64,000 nucleotides of DNA from CAVROP01 sp050008495 (GTDB lineage: Bacteria > Acidobacteriota > Terriglobia > UBA7540): the NCBI GenBank assembly GCA_050008495.1, contig JBEKMN010000036.1, forward strand, positions 1 to 64,000, given 5' to 3'. The notes under the pieces were generated by a model. That model saw nothing but the letters and a program-made list of their open reading frames with translations. It was not told the DNA's origin and searched no databases. Positions 1 through 7,469 of this stretch are shown here, piece by piece; the first letter of the stretch is position 1; every line of letters begins with the position of its first letter. The position numbers and the translations under genes are program-made.

Positions 1-720
1 AATTATCAGCGGCTCACCCAGCGCCTGGAGGGTAAGCCCGAAGAGCGCATTCTCTCTTACCTGATGCTGCGCTCGCTCAAGCAGGCACGATACTCGGAAG
101 AAAACGTCGGCCATTTCGCCCTGGCCGCTCCCACCTATACCCATTTCACCTCACCCATTCGGCGCTATCCGGATTTGATCGTGCACCGGATTTTGAAGGC
201 GGCGCTGGCGCAGGAGGGTGGCAGCGTTCGTAAGATCAGGGAACAGGGAATAGGGAACAGGGAACAGGCGAGAGGGAATAGGGAACTGGGAACGGGGACC
301 GGAGTACGGCGGGCGCCAACAGCACAACTGCTCGGCGCGGCCTTTGTCGCTCAAGAAGAGCTGCACGCCCTGGGGCTCGAAACTTCCGCATCGGAGCGCC
401 GCGCCGCCGATGCCGAGCGGGAACTGATCGAATGGAAGAAGGTTTTGTTTATGGCGCAGCACGTGGGTGATGAGTTCGAGGCGCTGATCATCAACCTGAT
501 CAAACACGGGTTCTTCGTGGAGCTGACCGACCTGTTCGTGGAGGGCTTTGTCCCGCTCTCCAGCCTCGAAGACGACTATTACGTTTACCGCGAACGTCAG
601 CGCGCCATCATTGGCCAACGCACGAAGCGTGTCTTCCGCCTGGGGGAACGAATCCGCGTCTGTTTGGTGCGCATCGACCGGTCGGAGAATAAGCTGGAGT
701 TTTCCGTGGCGGACTCGTAG
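1..720 (+). CDS. rnr: Ribonuclease R, C-terminal part (5' end outside window)
   Basis: The open frame runs in from the left edge and ends at the TAG at 718-720. It carries the end of the RNB catalytic domain (FTSPIRRYPDLIVHR, around residues 50-64 of the visible part) and a C-terminal S1 domain (GFFVELTDLFVEGFVPLSSL). RNase R is a processive 3'-5' exoribonuclease that degrades structured RNA and takes part in rRNA and tmRNA quality control. Between the RNB end and the S1 domain the frame reads through nine degenerate 7-bp units at 241-303, giving a protein stretch rich in REQ/GN that I do not expect in this family. The 63-bp array keeps the frame, so the gene may still work. tyrS follows on the same strand after a repeat-bearing gap. 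Confidence 0.93.
   Translation, partial: NYQRLTQRLEGKPEERILSYLMLRSLKQARYSEENVGHFALAAPTYTHFTSPIRRYPDLIVHRILKAALAQEGGSVRKIREQGIGNREQARGNRELGTGTGVRRAPTAQLLGAAFVAQEELHALGLETSASERRAADAERELIEWKKVLFMAQHVGDEFEALIINLIKHGFFVELTDLFVEGFVPLSSLEDDYYVYRERQRAIIGQRTKRVFRLGERIRVCLVRIDRSENKLEFSVADS
241..303 (+). repeat. In-frame array of nine degenerate heptamers inside rnr
   Basis: Reading from 241 the units are GAACAGG, GAATAGG, GAACAGG, GAACAGG, CGAGAGG, GAATAGG, GAACTGG, GAACGGG and GACCGGA. Nine units of 7 bp make 63 bp, a multiple of three, so the coding frame survives. The same unit family occurs between genes near 16373-16484. It resembles the STRR heptamers known from cyanobacteria. Confidence 0.9.
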
Positions 721-780
721 GGGGGCGGCTTGCCGTCCCCTGATTGCCGAGCTCTGGCCTTGCCGATCCTTCCGCCCCGC

Positions 781-862
781 ACCCCCCCCCTCACCCGTCC
801 CGCCCCGGCTGAAGAAAACGCCGGCTGCGGGCCACCCTCTCCCCCAAGGGGGCGAGGGATTT
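781..862. repeat. Dispersed CCCTCTCCC/GGGGGCGAGGG palindromic repeat
   Basis: The rnr-tyrS gap holds a C-rich stretch ending in CCCTCTCCCCCAAGGGGGCGAGGG, an imperfect hairpin. Related copies lie at about 48888-48962, 51633-51713 and 51896-51963, each pairing a CTCACCC/GGGTGAG arm with a CCCTCTCCC/GGGAGAGGG hairpin. It is an intergenic dispersed element and no coding function is seen. Confidence 0.6.
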
Positions 863-951
863 ATCCATTCAAAGTTTTCTCCCCAAATTGCCGTCTGCCG
901 GGTATGATTCCTCTTTGCGCATTCGAAATCGAAAAGGACTGTGTCAACCGA

Positions 952-2193
952 GTGACCATCGACGAACAACTTGCTTACCTTACCAAAGGCGCGGAAGAAA
1001 CGATCCGCGAGGAAGAACTGAAGGCTAAGATCGAGCGCTCAGCGCGGACGGGAAAGCCGCTGCGCATCAAAGTGGGATTCGATCCCACGGCGCCGGACAT
1101 TCATCTGGGCCACACGGTAGTGATCCGCAAGATGAAGCACTTCCAGGATCTCGGCCACACCGTCGTCTTTCTGATCGGCGACTTCACCGGCATGATCGGC
1201 GACCCCTCGGGCCAGAACGTGACGCGCCCGCCCTTGACGCCAGAGCAGGTGGCTGCGAATGCCGAGACCTACAGGAAGCAGGTCTTTAAGATTCTCAGTC
1301 CCGAGAAGACCGTCGTGGACTTCAACAGCCGCTGGCTAGGCGCACTCACGGGACGAGACTGGATCACGCTTTGTTCCAAGTATACGGTGGCGCGGATGCT
1401 GGAGCGGGATGAGTTCTCCAAGCGTTTCAAGGAGCAGCGGCCGATCGCGATCCACGAACTGCTTTATCCCCTGGCTCAAGCCTATGACTCCGTGGCGCTC
1501 CAAATTGATGTGGAATTGGGCGGGACCGATCAGAAGTTCAATCTTCTGGTGGGGCGCACGATCCAGCAGGAATACGGCCTGGAATCCCAAGTCATCATGA
1601 CCATGCCGCTGCTCGAGGGGCTCGACGGCGTGCAGAAGATGTCGAAGTCGCTGGGCAACTACGTGGGCATCAACGAGCCGCCGGGCGAGATGTTCGGCAA
1701 GCTGATGTCCATTTCCGATGATTTGATGTGGCGCTATTACCTGCTGCTGACGGATATGACGACGGCGCAGATCGAGGAGCTCCGCCGGGCAGTGGCGGAT
1801 GGGCAATCCCATCCTCTCGACGTGAAGAAGGCCTTGGCACGCCGCATCATCACCGACTTCCACGACGCCGAAGCCGCCGCGCAGGCGCAGCGGGACTTCG
1901 AAGCCCGGTTCAGGGACAAAGGGCTTCCGTCGGTAATTGAGGAGATTTCGTATCACGTTTCCGGCAAGCAGAAGCTTTTTCGCCTGCTGGTCGGCTTGAA
2001 GCTATTCCCATCAAACGCCGAAGCGCAGCGGAAGATCAAAGAAGGCGCTGTTGCCATGGCGGCGAGCGACTCGAAGCAACCGGTTTGGAAACGCCTCACC
2101 GACCCGACCTGGGATTTCGATCCCCATCAGTACCCTGTGGTGATCTTCCGGATCGGGACGCGACCACCGGTGAAAGTAGTGTTTGGTGCTTGA
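952..2193 (+). CDS. tyrS: Tyrosyl-tRNA synthetase
   Basis: This class I aminoacyl-tRNA synthetase charges tRNA-Tyr in the cytoplasm. The Rossmann fold carries the HIGH-type motif HLGH at residues 51-54 and KMSKS at about 229-233, so it belongs to the second bacterial TyrS type (TyrZ-like) rather than the KFGKS type. A C-terminal S4-like RNA-binding region (KLFPSNAEAQRKIKEG) is visible. I chose the GTG at 952 because the family homology begins there, giving 413 residues. The frame stays open upstream to 730 through the dispersed palindrome, and an ATG at 904 is an alternative. The stop TGA at 2191-2193 overlaps the start of the next gene. Confidence 0.93.
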   Translation: MTIDEQLAYLTKGAEETIREEELKAKIERSARTGKPLRIKVGFDPTAPDIHLGHTVVIRKMKHFQDLGHTVVFLIGDFTGMIGDPSGQNVTRPPLTPEQVAANAETYRKQVFKILSPEKTVVDFNSRWLGALTGRDWITLCSKYTVARMLERDEFSKRFKEQRPIAIHELLYPLAQAYDSVALQIDVELGGTDQKFNLLVGRTIQQEYGLESQVIMTMPLLEGLDGVQKMSKSLGNYVGINEPPGEMFGKLMSISDDLMWRYYLLLTDMTTAQIEELRRAVADGQSHPLDVKKALARRIITDFHDAEAAAQAQRDFEARFRDKGLPSVIEEISYHVSGKQKLFRLLVGLKLFPSNAEAQRKIKEGAVAMAASDSKQPVWKRLTDPTWDFDPHQYPVVIFRIGTRPPVKVVFGA

Positions 2194-2402
2194 TGATGCG
2201 GCATTTCAAGATCATTGTCGAAAAACATCGCGACGGTTATGTGGCCTACCCATGCGGCGTCGGGGGCGTGGTAATAGGAGAAGGCGACACGTATGAGGCA
2301 GCGCTTGCTGATGTCAAGTCGGCCATTCAATTTCACGTCGAGACCTTTGGAGAAGAAGTGCTCCACACCCGACCGCCGGCACCCAAGGCTGGCAATGAGT
2401 AG
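2193..2402 (+). CDS. HicB-like small protein (solitary antitoxin type)
   Basis: 69 residues with the compact HicB/UPF0150 fold pattern: an initial strand (FKIIVEK), a central GYVAYPCGVGG turn in place of the usual YVA.vPeLPGc, then the helix with TYEAALADVKSAIQFHVE. The ATG at 2193 shares its A with the tyrS stop (TGATG), so translation is probably coupled to tyrS. HicB proteins normally neutralise a HicA mRNA interferase, but no HicA-like gene is adjacent, so this is either a solitary regulator or a remnant. A hairpin with a T tract follows directly. Confidence 0.7.
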   Translation: MMRHFKIIVEKHRDGYVAYPCGVGGVVIGEGDTYEAALADVKSAIQFHVETFGEEVLHTRPPAPKAGNE

Positions 2403-2403
2403 C

Positions 2404-2482
2404 GCAGACCTGCTTCTCAAGGTCTGCGGCTTTTGCCTTGCTTAAGTACCGCAGACCTTGAAGACAAGATCTGCGCCACCCA
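2404..2482 (+). terminator. Repeat-derived intrinsic terminator (GCAGACCT hairpin)
   Basis: CGCAGACCTGCTTCTCAAGG continues into TCTGCGGCTTTT, a stem of about 8 bp followed by a short T tract just after the HicB-like stop. A second, inverted copy of the GCAGACCTTGA/AAGATCTGC arm lies at about 2451-2476. The build matches the GCGGACC repeats near 24.7 and 27.6 kb. Confidence 0.6.
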
Positions 2483-2485
2483 CTC

Positions 2486-3367
2486 ATGCGTTTCATCATT
2501 CTCGTCAATCCTAATGCGGGCCGAGGCAAAACGCGTTTGGTATTGCGCGAGGCGCTCGCGGTCATCCGGCGCGGGGGCATAAGCGCCGACGTCCAGGAGA
2601 GCCGCGACGCACAGCACCTGCTTGCCTTAGCGCGCCTGGCCGCAACTGAAAAGCCGGATGCTGTGGTCAGTCTCGGCGGTGACGGCACTCAGCACTACGT
2701 CTTAAACGGGATAACAGGAAGTGCAATACCGATGGGGATTATTCCCTGCGGGAGCGGAAACGATCTCGCCAAGGGCCTGGGAATACCTATTCAAACGCGC
2801 GCGGCGGCGCAAGTGCTGTGTGCGGGCAACACCCGCCGCGTCGACCTGGGGCGAGTAGGAAACACGGTTTTCAGTTGTATTGCGGGCGCAGGTTTCGATT
2901 CGGTTGTAACGCGCTATAACAACGAGCGCGTCCGCTGGCTAAAGGGTTCCTTGGCATATGCCTGGTCGATCCTGCGCTCTCTTGAAAACTATCGTCCGGA
3001 ACCGCTGGAGATCGTTTCCGACGTGCAGAGATTTTCGGGGGAAGTCATCTTCGCGGTGGTGGGCAACAACGTTTCCTACGGGGGTGGAATTCATCTGACG
3101 CCGCGCGCCCGGCTCGATGACGGCTTGCTGGACGTTTGCATTGTGCCTTACATCGGGAAATGGGAACTTCTACGTTGGGTTCCAAGCGCATATCGCGGGC
3201 AACACCTCCGTCATCCGCGCATTATCTACTTTCAAACACCCAAAGTCTCTTTGAAAAGCGCCTCCCGCCTGGAGCTATTCGGGGACGGAGAATTCATGCA
3301 GGAACTACCGGCGACGATTGAGATTGTGCCGCGTGGATTATCCGTGATTGTGCCGAGCACAACCTAA
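2486..3367 (+). CDS. YegS/BmrU-type lipid kinase (diacylglycerol kinase catalytic domain)
   Basis: 293 residues, full length for soluble bacterial diacylglycerol/sphingosine-type kinases, which phosphorylate membrane lipids with ATP. The N-terminal MRFIILVNPNAGRGK and the nucleotide-binding GGDGT at residues 64-68 are diagnostic. A second conserved segment, PCGSGNDLAKGLGI, follows at about 88-101. The C-terminal beta-sandwich part contains GGGIHLTPRARLDDGLLDV. The gene stands alone between two repeats and converges with the next gene, with a 4-bp overlap at the stops. The exact lipid substrate cannot be read from the sequence. Confidence 0.88.
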   Translation: MRFIILVNPNAGRGKTRLVLREALAVIRRGGISADVQESRDAQHLLALARLAATEKPDAVVSLGGDGTQHYVLNGITGSAIPMGIIPCGSGNDLAKGLGIPIQTRAAAQVLCAGNTRRVDLGRVGNTVFSCIAGAGFDSVVTRYNNERVRWLKGSLAYAWSILRSLENYRPEPLEIVSDVQRFSGEVIFAVVGNNVSYGGGIHLTPRARLDDGLLDVCIVPYIGKWELLRWVPSAYRGQHLRHPRIIYFQTPKVSLKSASRLELFGDGEFMQELPATIEIVPRGLSVIVPSTT

Positions 3368-3828
3368 GAACTGGGCGGGGGAATCGTCAAATTGATCACA
3401 ACTTTCCAGCGCGTGTCGAAGGAGGTGACCTGTCGGGTTTCGGAAGCGACGCCTTTGTACTTCGCCTGAATTTCGTAATCGTGGTGGGGATCGAGGCCGG
3501 TGAATTGGTATTGCCCATTAGCTTCCGCGTAGACGGCCAATGTCTTGCCCGTCTGAAGATCCTTGAGGGTCACCTCCGCGCCCCCAAGAGTCTTCTCGGC
3601 CGGGTCCTGCACCTGGCCGGTCACCGTCTTGGTGGTGGGGGGTTTATTTTTCTTATCCGCGAGACCGGAGGCAGGCAAAAGACAAGCTACTGCGAACAAG
3701 GCGCACAGGACGCGACGGCACGACGGCTGCGGGGACGTGCGGCCCAACCGAACCGGCACGGTACTCGAGGCAAGATTCAAAGGAGTGCGAGCGCTCAAAT
3801 CACCACGCCTCCTCTTCTTCTTCCTCAC
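3364..3828 (-). CDS. Exported carboxypeptidase-regulatory-like domain protein
   Basis: The protein has a hydrophobic signal-like segment (VLCALFAVACLLPASGLA, about residues 40-57) followed by a single small beta-sandwich of the carboxypeptidase regulatory type (VTGQVQDPAEKTLGGAEVTL, then GQYQFTGLDPHHDYEI). Such domains are common in acidobacterial envelope and TonB-associated proteins, where they probably mediate binding. The frame opens at a GTG at 3828 inside the upstream lysW-like gene. A TTG at 3798 with GGAGG about 9 bp upstream is an equally good start and gives a more normal signal peptide. It may form a two-gene operon with the lysW-like gene. Confidence 0.65.
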   Translation of the reverse strand: MRKKKRRRGDLSARTPLNLASSTVPVRLGRTSPQPSCRRVLCALFAVACLLPASGLADKKNKPPTTKTVTGQVQDPAEKTLGGAEVTLKDLQTGKTLAVYAEANGQYQFTGLDPHHDYEIQAKYKGVASETRQVTSFDTRWKVVINLTIPPPSS

Positions 3829-3967
3829 TTGAGAGTACTTCCAACTCCACTGGATCCGTGTTCACCACTTGCAGTTCAATTCCACATTCGGGACAATCCA
3901 CCGTCTGCCCCTCTTCCACTTCATCATCGAGGTCAATTGCGGTTCGGCATTCGGGACAATAGGCCAT
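3800..3967 (-). CDS. LysW-like small zinc-ribbon protein
   Basis: 55 residues. I translated this codon by codon: MAYCPECRTAIDLDDEVEEG, a second CPEC at residues 25-28, and an acidic tail of six Glu ending in Ala-Trp. The two CPEC knuckles, the D/E-rich linker and the acidic C-terminus match LysW, the amino-group carrier of alpha-aminoadipate lysine and related arginine biosynthesis. LysW normally ends EDWGE, and its last Glu carries the substrate. Here the end is EEAW with no Gly-Glu, so classical carrier function is doubtful. GGGGTGAG lies just upstream of the ATG. No lysX, lysY or lysZ partner is visible. Confidence 0.75.
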   Translation of the reverse strand: MAYCPECRTAIDLDDEVEEGQTVDCPECGIELQVVNTDPVELEVLSSEEEEEEAW

Positions 3968-4174
3968 GGCTCACCCCCGGCGTCGTCTCTTACCAGCACA
4001 GAAAAGTCTAGATCATTTCCCAAAACGATGTCCAGCGGTTCGAGAATGGCCTTCTGGAAGGTCACGCAATTGGCTCTTCCCATTGCAGGGAGCGAGTATT
4101 ACGCTATCAGTGTTCGGAAGGCAGATAATGCCGGCCTGTGGGCCGGCGCTACGACTGCAATTGAGAGGTGGCGA

Positions 4175-5350
4175 ATGAAAAACGGTTATCGGTTTGCGAC
4201 CTTGGCGGTTCACGCCGGGCAGTCGCCCTGCCCCGTGACCGGAGCTGTGGATACGCCCATCTATCAAGCCACGACTTTTGCGGCGGCCGACTCCGACGAG
4301 ATGGCCGCCGTTTACGGAGGGGAAAAACCGGGCTACATGTACACGCGTTACGGCAACCCGACTCTCCACGCACTGGAAGAAAAACTGGCGGCGCTGGAGT
4401 GCGGCGAAGCCGCCCAGGTCTTTTCCTCCGGGATGGCGGCTATTTCTTCGGCCATCCTGGGATACATCCGGGCGGGCGACCATGTGGTTGCCGCGCGGTC
4501 GCTTTACGGGGCTGCCTACGACTTTCTCAACAAGATGCTTCCGAGCCTGGGCGCCACCGCCACTTTCGTTCAGTCCACGCGGGTTGAGGAGTTTGAAAAG
4601 GCGATTGGCCCCAACACCAAGTTGATCTATTTCGAAACACCCAGCAATCCCGTGCTGGAGATTCTTGATATTGAGGCCCTCGCTCAACTGGCTGGCGCGC
4701 ACCGCATCCCCTCCATGATGGACAACACTTTTGCTTCGCCCGTCTTCCAGCAGCCGCTCAAGTTGGGCGTCACGGTGGTCGTGCACGCCGCCACCAAGTA
4801 TTTGTGCGGCCACGGCGACGCCATGGCGGGGGCTGTGGTCGGCCCCAAAGATTACATTCGCCGTCTCAATCAGGAAGTTCTTCGCGACTTCGGGGGATGC
4901 CTCAGCCCCTTTAATGCCTGGCTGATTCTGCGCGGTACCCACACGCTCCACCTCCGCTTGCCCGCTCAATCCTCGAATGCGCAGAAGGTTGCAGAGTTTC
5001 TCGCACACCACCCCCAGGTGGAGCACGTGAACTATCCCGGCCTGCCAACCCATCCTGGTCATGACATCGCCAAGAAGCAGATGACGGCATTCGGCGCCAT
5101 GCTCAGCTTTGAAGCCCGAGGGGGGTATGAGGGCGGGAAGAAGGTGATGGATGGCGTTAAAATTTTCACACGCGCGGCAAGCCTCGGCGACACACGCTCG
5201 CTGATCGTTCATTCCGCTTCCACGAGCCATCGGGCCGTCCCCCGCGAACAACGGCTGGCCATCGGCATCACCGACGGTCTGGTGCGGGTCTCGGTGGGCG
5301 TGGAAGCGGTTGAAGATCTGATTGAGGACCTGGATCAGGCGCTGGCTTGA
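4175..5350 (+). CDS. Cys/Met metabolism PLP enzyme (methionine gamma-lyase / cystathionine gamma-synthase family)
   Basis: 391 residues, the usual length for the trans-sulfuration family. The sequence shows YGNPT near residue 65, the SSGMAAIS loop that grips the PLP phosphate, and the Schiff-base lysine at about residue 208 in ATKYLCGHGD. The late DTRSLIVHSASTSHR segment, with the Arg that binds the substrate carboxylate, is intact. I chose the ATG at 4175 because GAGAGGTGG lies just before it and homology begins there; the frame is open to 3869. The family makes or cleaves cystathionine, homocysteine or methionine, and the exact reaction is not decidable here. It is divergent from the lysW-like gene. 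Confidence 0.88.
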   Translation: MKNGYRFATLAVHAGQSPCPVTGAVDTPIYQATTFAAADSDEMAAVYGGEKPGYMYTRYGNPTLHALEEKLAALECGEAAQVFSSGMAAISSAILGYIRAGDHVVAARSLYGAAYDFLNKMLPSLGATATFVQSTRVEEFEKAIGPNTKLIYFETPSNPVLEILDIEALAQLAGAHRIPSMMDNTFASPVFQQPLKLGVTVVVHAATKYLCGHGDAMAGAVVGPKDYIRRLNQEVLRDFGGCLSPFNAWLILRGTHTLHLRLPAQSSNAQKVAEFLAHHPQVEHVNYPGLPTHPGHDIAKKQMTAFGAMLSFEARGGYEGGKKVMDGVKIFTRAASLGDTRSLIVHSASTSHRAVPREQRLAIGITDGLVRVSVGVEAVEDLIEDLDQALA

Positions 5351-5439
5351 CAGATGCCACCGTCTCGTTCCAAGCGGCGATTTCATGATCCTTCGAGTAA
5401 GCACGCTGCAGAGGTGTAGAATGCGTGAGGAGGCTTTGC

Positions 5440-5922
5440 ATGCAGCGGGTCATTACTCCGGTCCTGGCTCTTTACTCATTCTTCGTGATCGAGTCCAACA
5501 TCCACAAGTTGCCGGCGCGCATCCCGACGCATTTCAACGCGTCCGGGGAACCAGACGGATGGGGAAGCCCAAACACGCTGTGGATTCTGCTGCTCTCGCA
5601 AATCCTGGTTGGCGGTCTTTTCCTCGTGATTCCGTTATTGGCCCGGCGCTTTCCCGCCACTTTCAATATCGGGTCCGTTAAGCTCAGCGACCTCAGCGCA
5701 GAACAACAAGATCGAATCGTACCTCTGTTCACCAACATGATGGGGAACATGAGCGTCCTGGTCTGTCTTCTGCTTGCAGTTCTCCTGCACAGTACGATTC
5801 AAGCTGCCTTGCCTCCCCATCCTCGTCTCGCTGCCTGGTGGGTGATGGGCTCCTTTTTGGCCTGCACTGCCGTGAACATCATTTACTATACGATGCACAT
5901 TTTCGAGGCGAGTCATGCGTAG
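5440..5922 (+). CDS. DUF1648-type membrane protein
   Basis: 160 residues. The DUF1648 signature is clear near the N-terminus (LPARIPTHFNASGEPDGWGS), preceded by one membrane segment. Further hydrophobic segments lie at about residues 45-65, 100-120 and 130-150, giving roughly four helices. I chose the ATG at 5440 because GAGGAGG sits 6 bp upstream; a GTG at 5425 is also open. DUF1648 proteins include SdpI-like immunity or signalling membrane proteins, but no sdp-like partner is present, so the role is unknown. Confidence 0.78.
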   Translation: MQRVITPVLALYSFFVIESNIHKLPARIPTHFNASGEPDGWGSPNTLWILLLSQILVGGLFLVIPLLARRFPATFNIGSVKLSDLSAEQQDRIVPLFTNMMGNMSVLVCLLLAVLLHSTIQAALPPHPRLAAWWVMGSFLACTAVNIIYYTMHIFEASHA

Positions 5923-5943
5923 CGCAGGCGCCGTGCCTGCGCT
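5921..5943. terminator. Perfect 9-bp stem between convergent genes
   Basis: AGCGCAGGC and GCCTGCGCT form a perfect 9-bp stem with a GCCGT loop. The hairpin overlaps the TAG at 5920-5922 of the DUF1648 gene and faces the end of the dehydrogenase gene at 5960. There is no T tract, so it may be an RNA 3'-end stabiliser rather than a classic terminator. Confidence 0.55.
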
Positions 5944-5959
5944 CGTGCAAGTGTTCCCC

Positions 5960-7039
5960 TCATAAACGAACCGTCTTGCCGATCACCGCCGCTGCAAATT
6001 CCTCTGTGGTATTGCTGCCGCCGAGGTCGGGTGTGCGGATGCGGCGCTCGGCGGTCACTTTTTTGAGCGCCTCGAAAATGCGCGTCCCTGCTTGTGGTTC
6101 TCCAAGATGCTCCATCATCAACGCTGCCGCCCAGATCGCAGCAATGGGGTTGGCGACGCCGCGTCCTGCGATGTCGGGGGCGCTGCCGTGCACAGGCTCG
6201 AACATAGGAGGGCCGAGGCGCTGGACCGGATTCAGGTTGGCGCTGGCGGCAAGGCCGAGGCTCCCCTGCAAGGCGGCGCCGAGGTCGGTGAGGATGTCCG
6301 CAAACAGGTTCGAAGCCACCACCACGTCCAGACTCTCCGGATGAGTGATCATGCGGGCAGCGAGCGCATCGACGTGGTAGTTTGCGACGTGGACTTCGGG
6401 ATAATCCCTGGCCAACTCGCCGAGCACTTCGTCCCACAGAACCATGGTGTAGGCCATGGCGTTTGACTTTGTGGCGCTGGCCAGGCGCTTGCGGGGGCGG
6501 CGCCGCGCCTGCTCGAAAGCATAACGGATCACGCGCTCCACGCCTTTGCGCGTGAAAATGGACTGCTGCACGGCGGTTTCATCGGGCGTGCCCTGTTTAA
6601 ACCGGCCTCCCACCCCGCAGTATTCACCTTCCGTGTTTTCGCGAACGAAGAGCATTCGAACGTCCTCGGCGCCCTTCCCTCGCAGCGGCGGCTCAAGGCC
6701 GGGGAGGATCTCAATGGGACGCAGATTGACGTACAGGTCAAACCCGAAGCGGATGCGCAGCAGGAGTTGGCGGAGTGAGATGTGATCGGGAACGGTCGGA
6801 TGCCCGATAGCGCCCAGAAGAATGGCGTCGAAGGGACGAAGCCGCTCCAGCCCATCCTCCGGCATCATGCGGCCCGTGCGGAGATAGTACTCGCAGCCCC
6901 ACTCGAACTCATCGAAGGAAAGGCTGAACCGATCGCCGAGTGAGCTCGCCGCCTGTAAGACTTTGACGGCGGCTGGGATCACTTCCTTACCGATCCCGTC
7001 GCCGGGTATCAGGGCGATGCGATAATTCTGGTCGGGCAT
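5960..7039 (-). CDS. D-malate / tartrate dehydrogenase-type decarboxylating dehydrogenase (IPMDH family)
   Basis: 359 residues of the isocitrate/isopropylmalate dehydrogenase fold. It begins YRIALIPGDGIGKEV and carries WGCEYY near residue 55, VPDHISLRQLL, VNLRP, RENTEGEY and the metal-binding VVASNLFADILTDLG. These match the D-malate (DmlA) and tartrate (TtuC) dehydrogenase branch better than LeuB, Icd or homoisocitrate dehydrogenase. The expected reaction is NAD-dependent oxidative decarboxylation of D-malate or tartrate to pyruvate or related products. I chose the ATG at 7039 because AAGGAG lies 6-7 bp upstream. The upstream ATG at 7069 sits inside the 8-bp repeat array and is less likely. 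Confidence 0.85.
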   Translation of the reverse strand: MPDQNYRIALIPGDGIGKEVIPAAVKVLQAASSLGDRFSLSFDEFEWGCEYYLRTGRMMPEDGLERLRPFDAILLGAIGHPTVPDHISLRQLLLRIRFGFDLYVNLRPIEILPGLEPPLRGKGAEDVRMLFVRENTEGEYCGVGGRFKQGTPDETAVQQSIFTRKGVERVIRYAFEQARRRPRKRLASATKSNAMAYTMVLWDEVLGELARDYPEVHVANYHVDALAARMITHPESLDVVVASNLFADILTDLGAALQGSLGLAASANLNPVQRLGPPMFEPVHGSAPDIAGRGVANPIAAIWAAALMMEHLGEPQAGTRIFEALKKVTAERRIRTPDLGGSNTTEEFAAAVIGKTVRL

Positions 7040-7060
7040 GAGCAGCTCCTTGATCGTGGA

Positions 7061-7248
7061 TTGAGCCATTGAGCGATTGAGTCATTGGGCCATTGAGTCA
7101 TTGGGCCATTGAGTCATTGGGCCATTGAGTCATTGATTCATTGAGCCAATGGGCCATTGCATTATCAAAAAACGGTGCCCTCTGACAGTATGGGACAATG
7201 GCTCATTGACTCAATGAATCAATGACTCAATGGCCACATGACTCAATT
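7061..7248. repeat. Inverted pair of 8-bp degenerate tandem arrays (TTGAGTCA/TTGGGCCA)
   Basis: From 7061 to 7164 there are thirteen consecutive 8-bp units, alternating mainly TTGAGTCA and TTGGGCCA with variants TTGAGCCA, TTGAGCGA and TTGATTCA. The reverse-complement arm at 7196-7248 contains GGCTCATTGACTCAATGAAT and continues with the same unit. The arms face each other across about 30 bp and could fold into a long imperfect hairpin upstream of two divergent genes. Confidence 0.9.
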
Positions 7249-7310
7249 CACAGGCTAGTGTACAATCTTATGCTTTTGGGGCAGTACATTATTTGTCGAG
7301 GCAGGGCACC

Positions 7311-7412
7311 GTGAATTCAGGGCTATTCAAAGTCATTCTGAGCGACAGTCATTTCTGGGTGCCGGCGGTGGTGCTGATTCTTGGCCTTCTGCTTCTCTTC
7401 TGCCTTCACTAA
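7311..7412 (+). CDS. 33-residue single-span membrane peptide
   Basis: The frame starts at GTG 7311 and ends at TAA 7410-7412. It begins MNSGLFKVILSDSHFWVPAV and continues with VLILGLLLLFCLH. The last 17 residues are strongly hydrophobic and would span the membrane once; the N-terminus is short and polar. GAGG lies about 9 bp upstream. It is in the same frame as the transporter gene starting at 7470 and could be its leader peptide or small subunit. I recognise no family. The purposeful hydrophobic pattern and upstream position support it, but it could be chance. Confidence 0.45.
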   Translation: MNSGLFKVILSDSHFWVPAVVLILGLLLLFCLH

Positions 7413-7469
7413 GAGGGTACCAGCCTGCTCACAAAAACTGAAACTTCAACTTCCGCGGGCGCTCGCTCG

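Noticed and set aside
730..951. Longer tyrS reading frame starting at 730
   Set aside because: The extra residues are Pro/Arg-rich and come from a dispersed palindrome; family homology starts near the GTG at 952.
4013..5404. 463-codon minus-strand frame across the Cys/Met lyase gene
   Set aside because: It is antisense to a clear PLP enzyme and has no family features; high GC makes such shadows common.
5960..7039. Homoisocitrate dehydrogenase working with the LysW-like protein
   Set aside because: The motifs fit the D-malate/tartrate branch and there are no other lysine-pathway genes nearby.
7061..7164. CRISPR array
   Set aside because: Units are 8 bp with no spacers and no cas genes are present; this is a tandem repeat.
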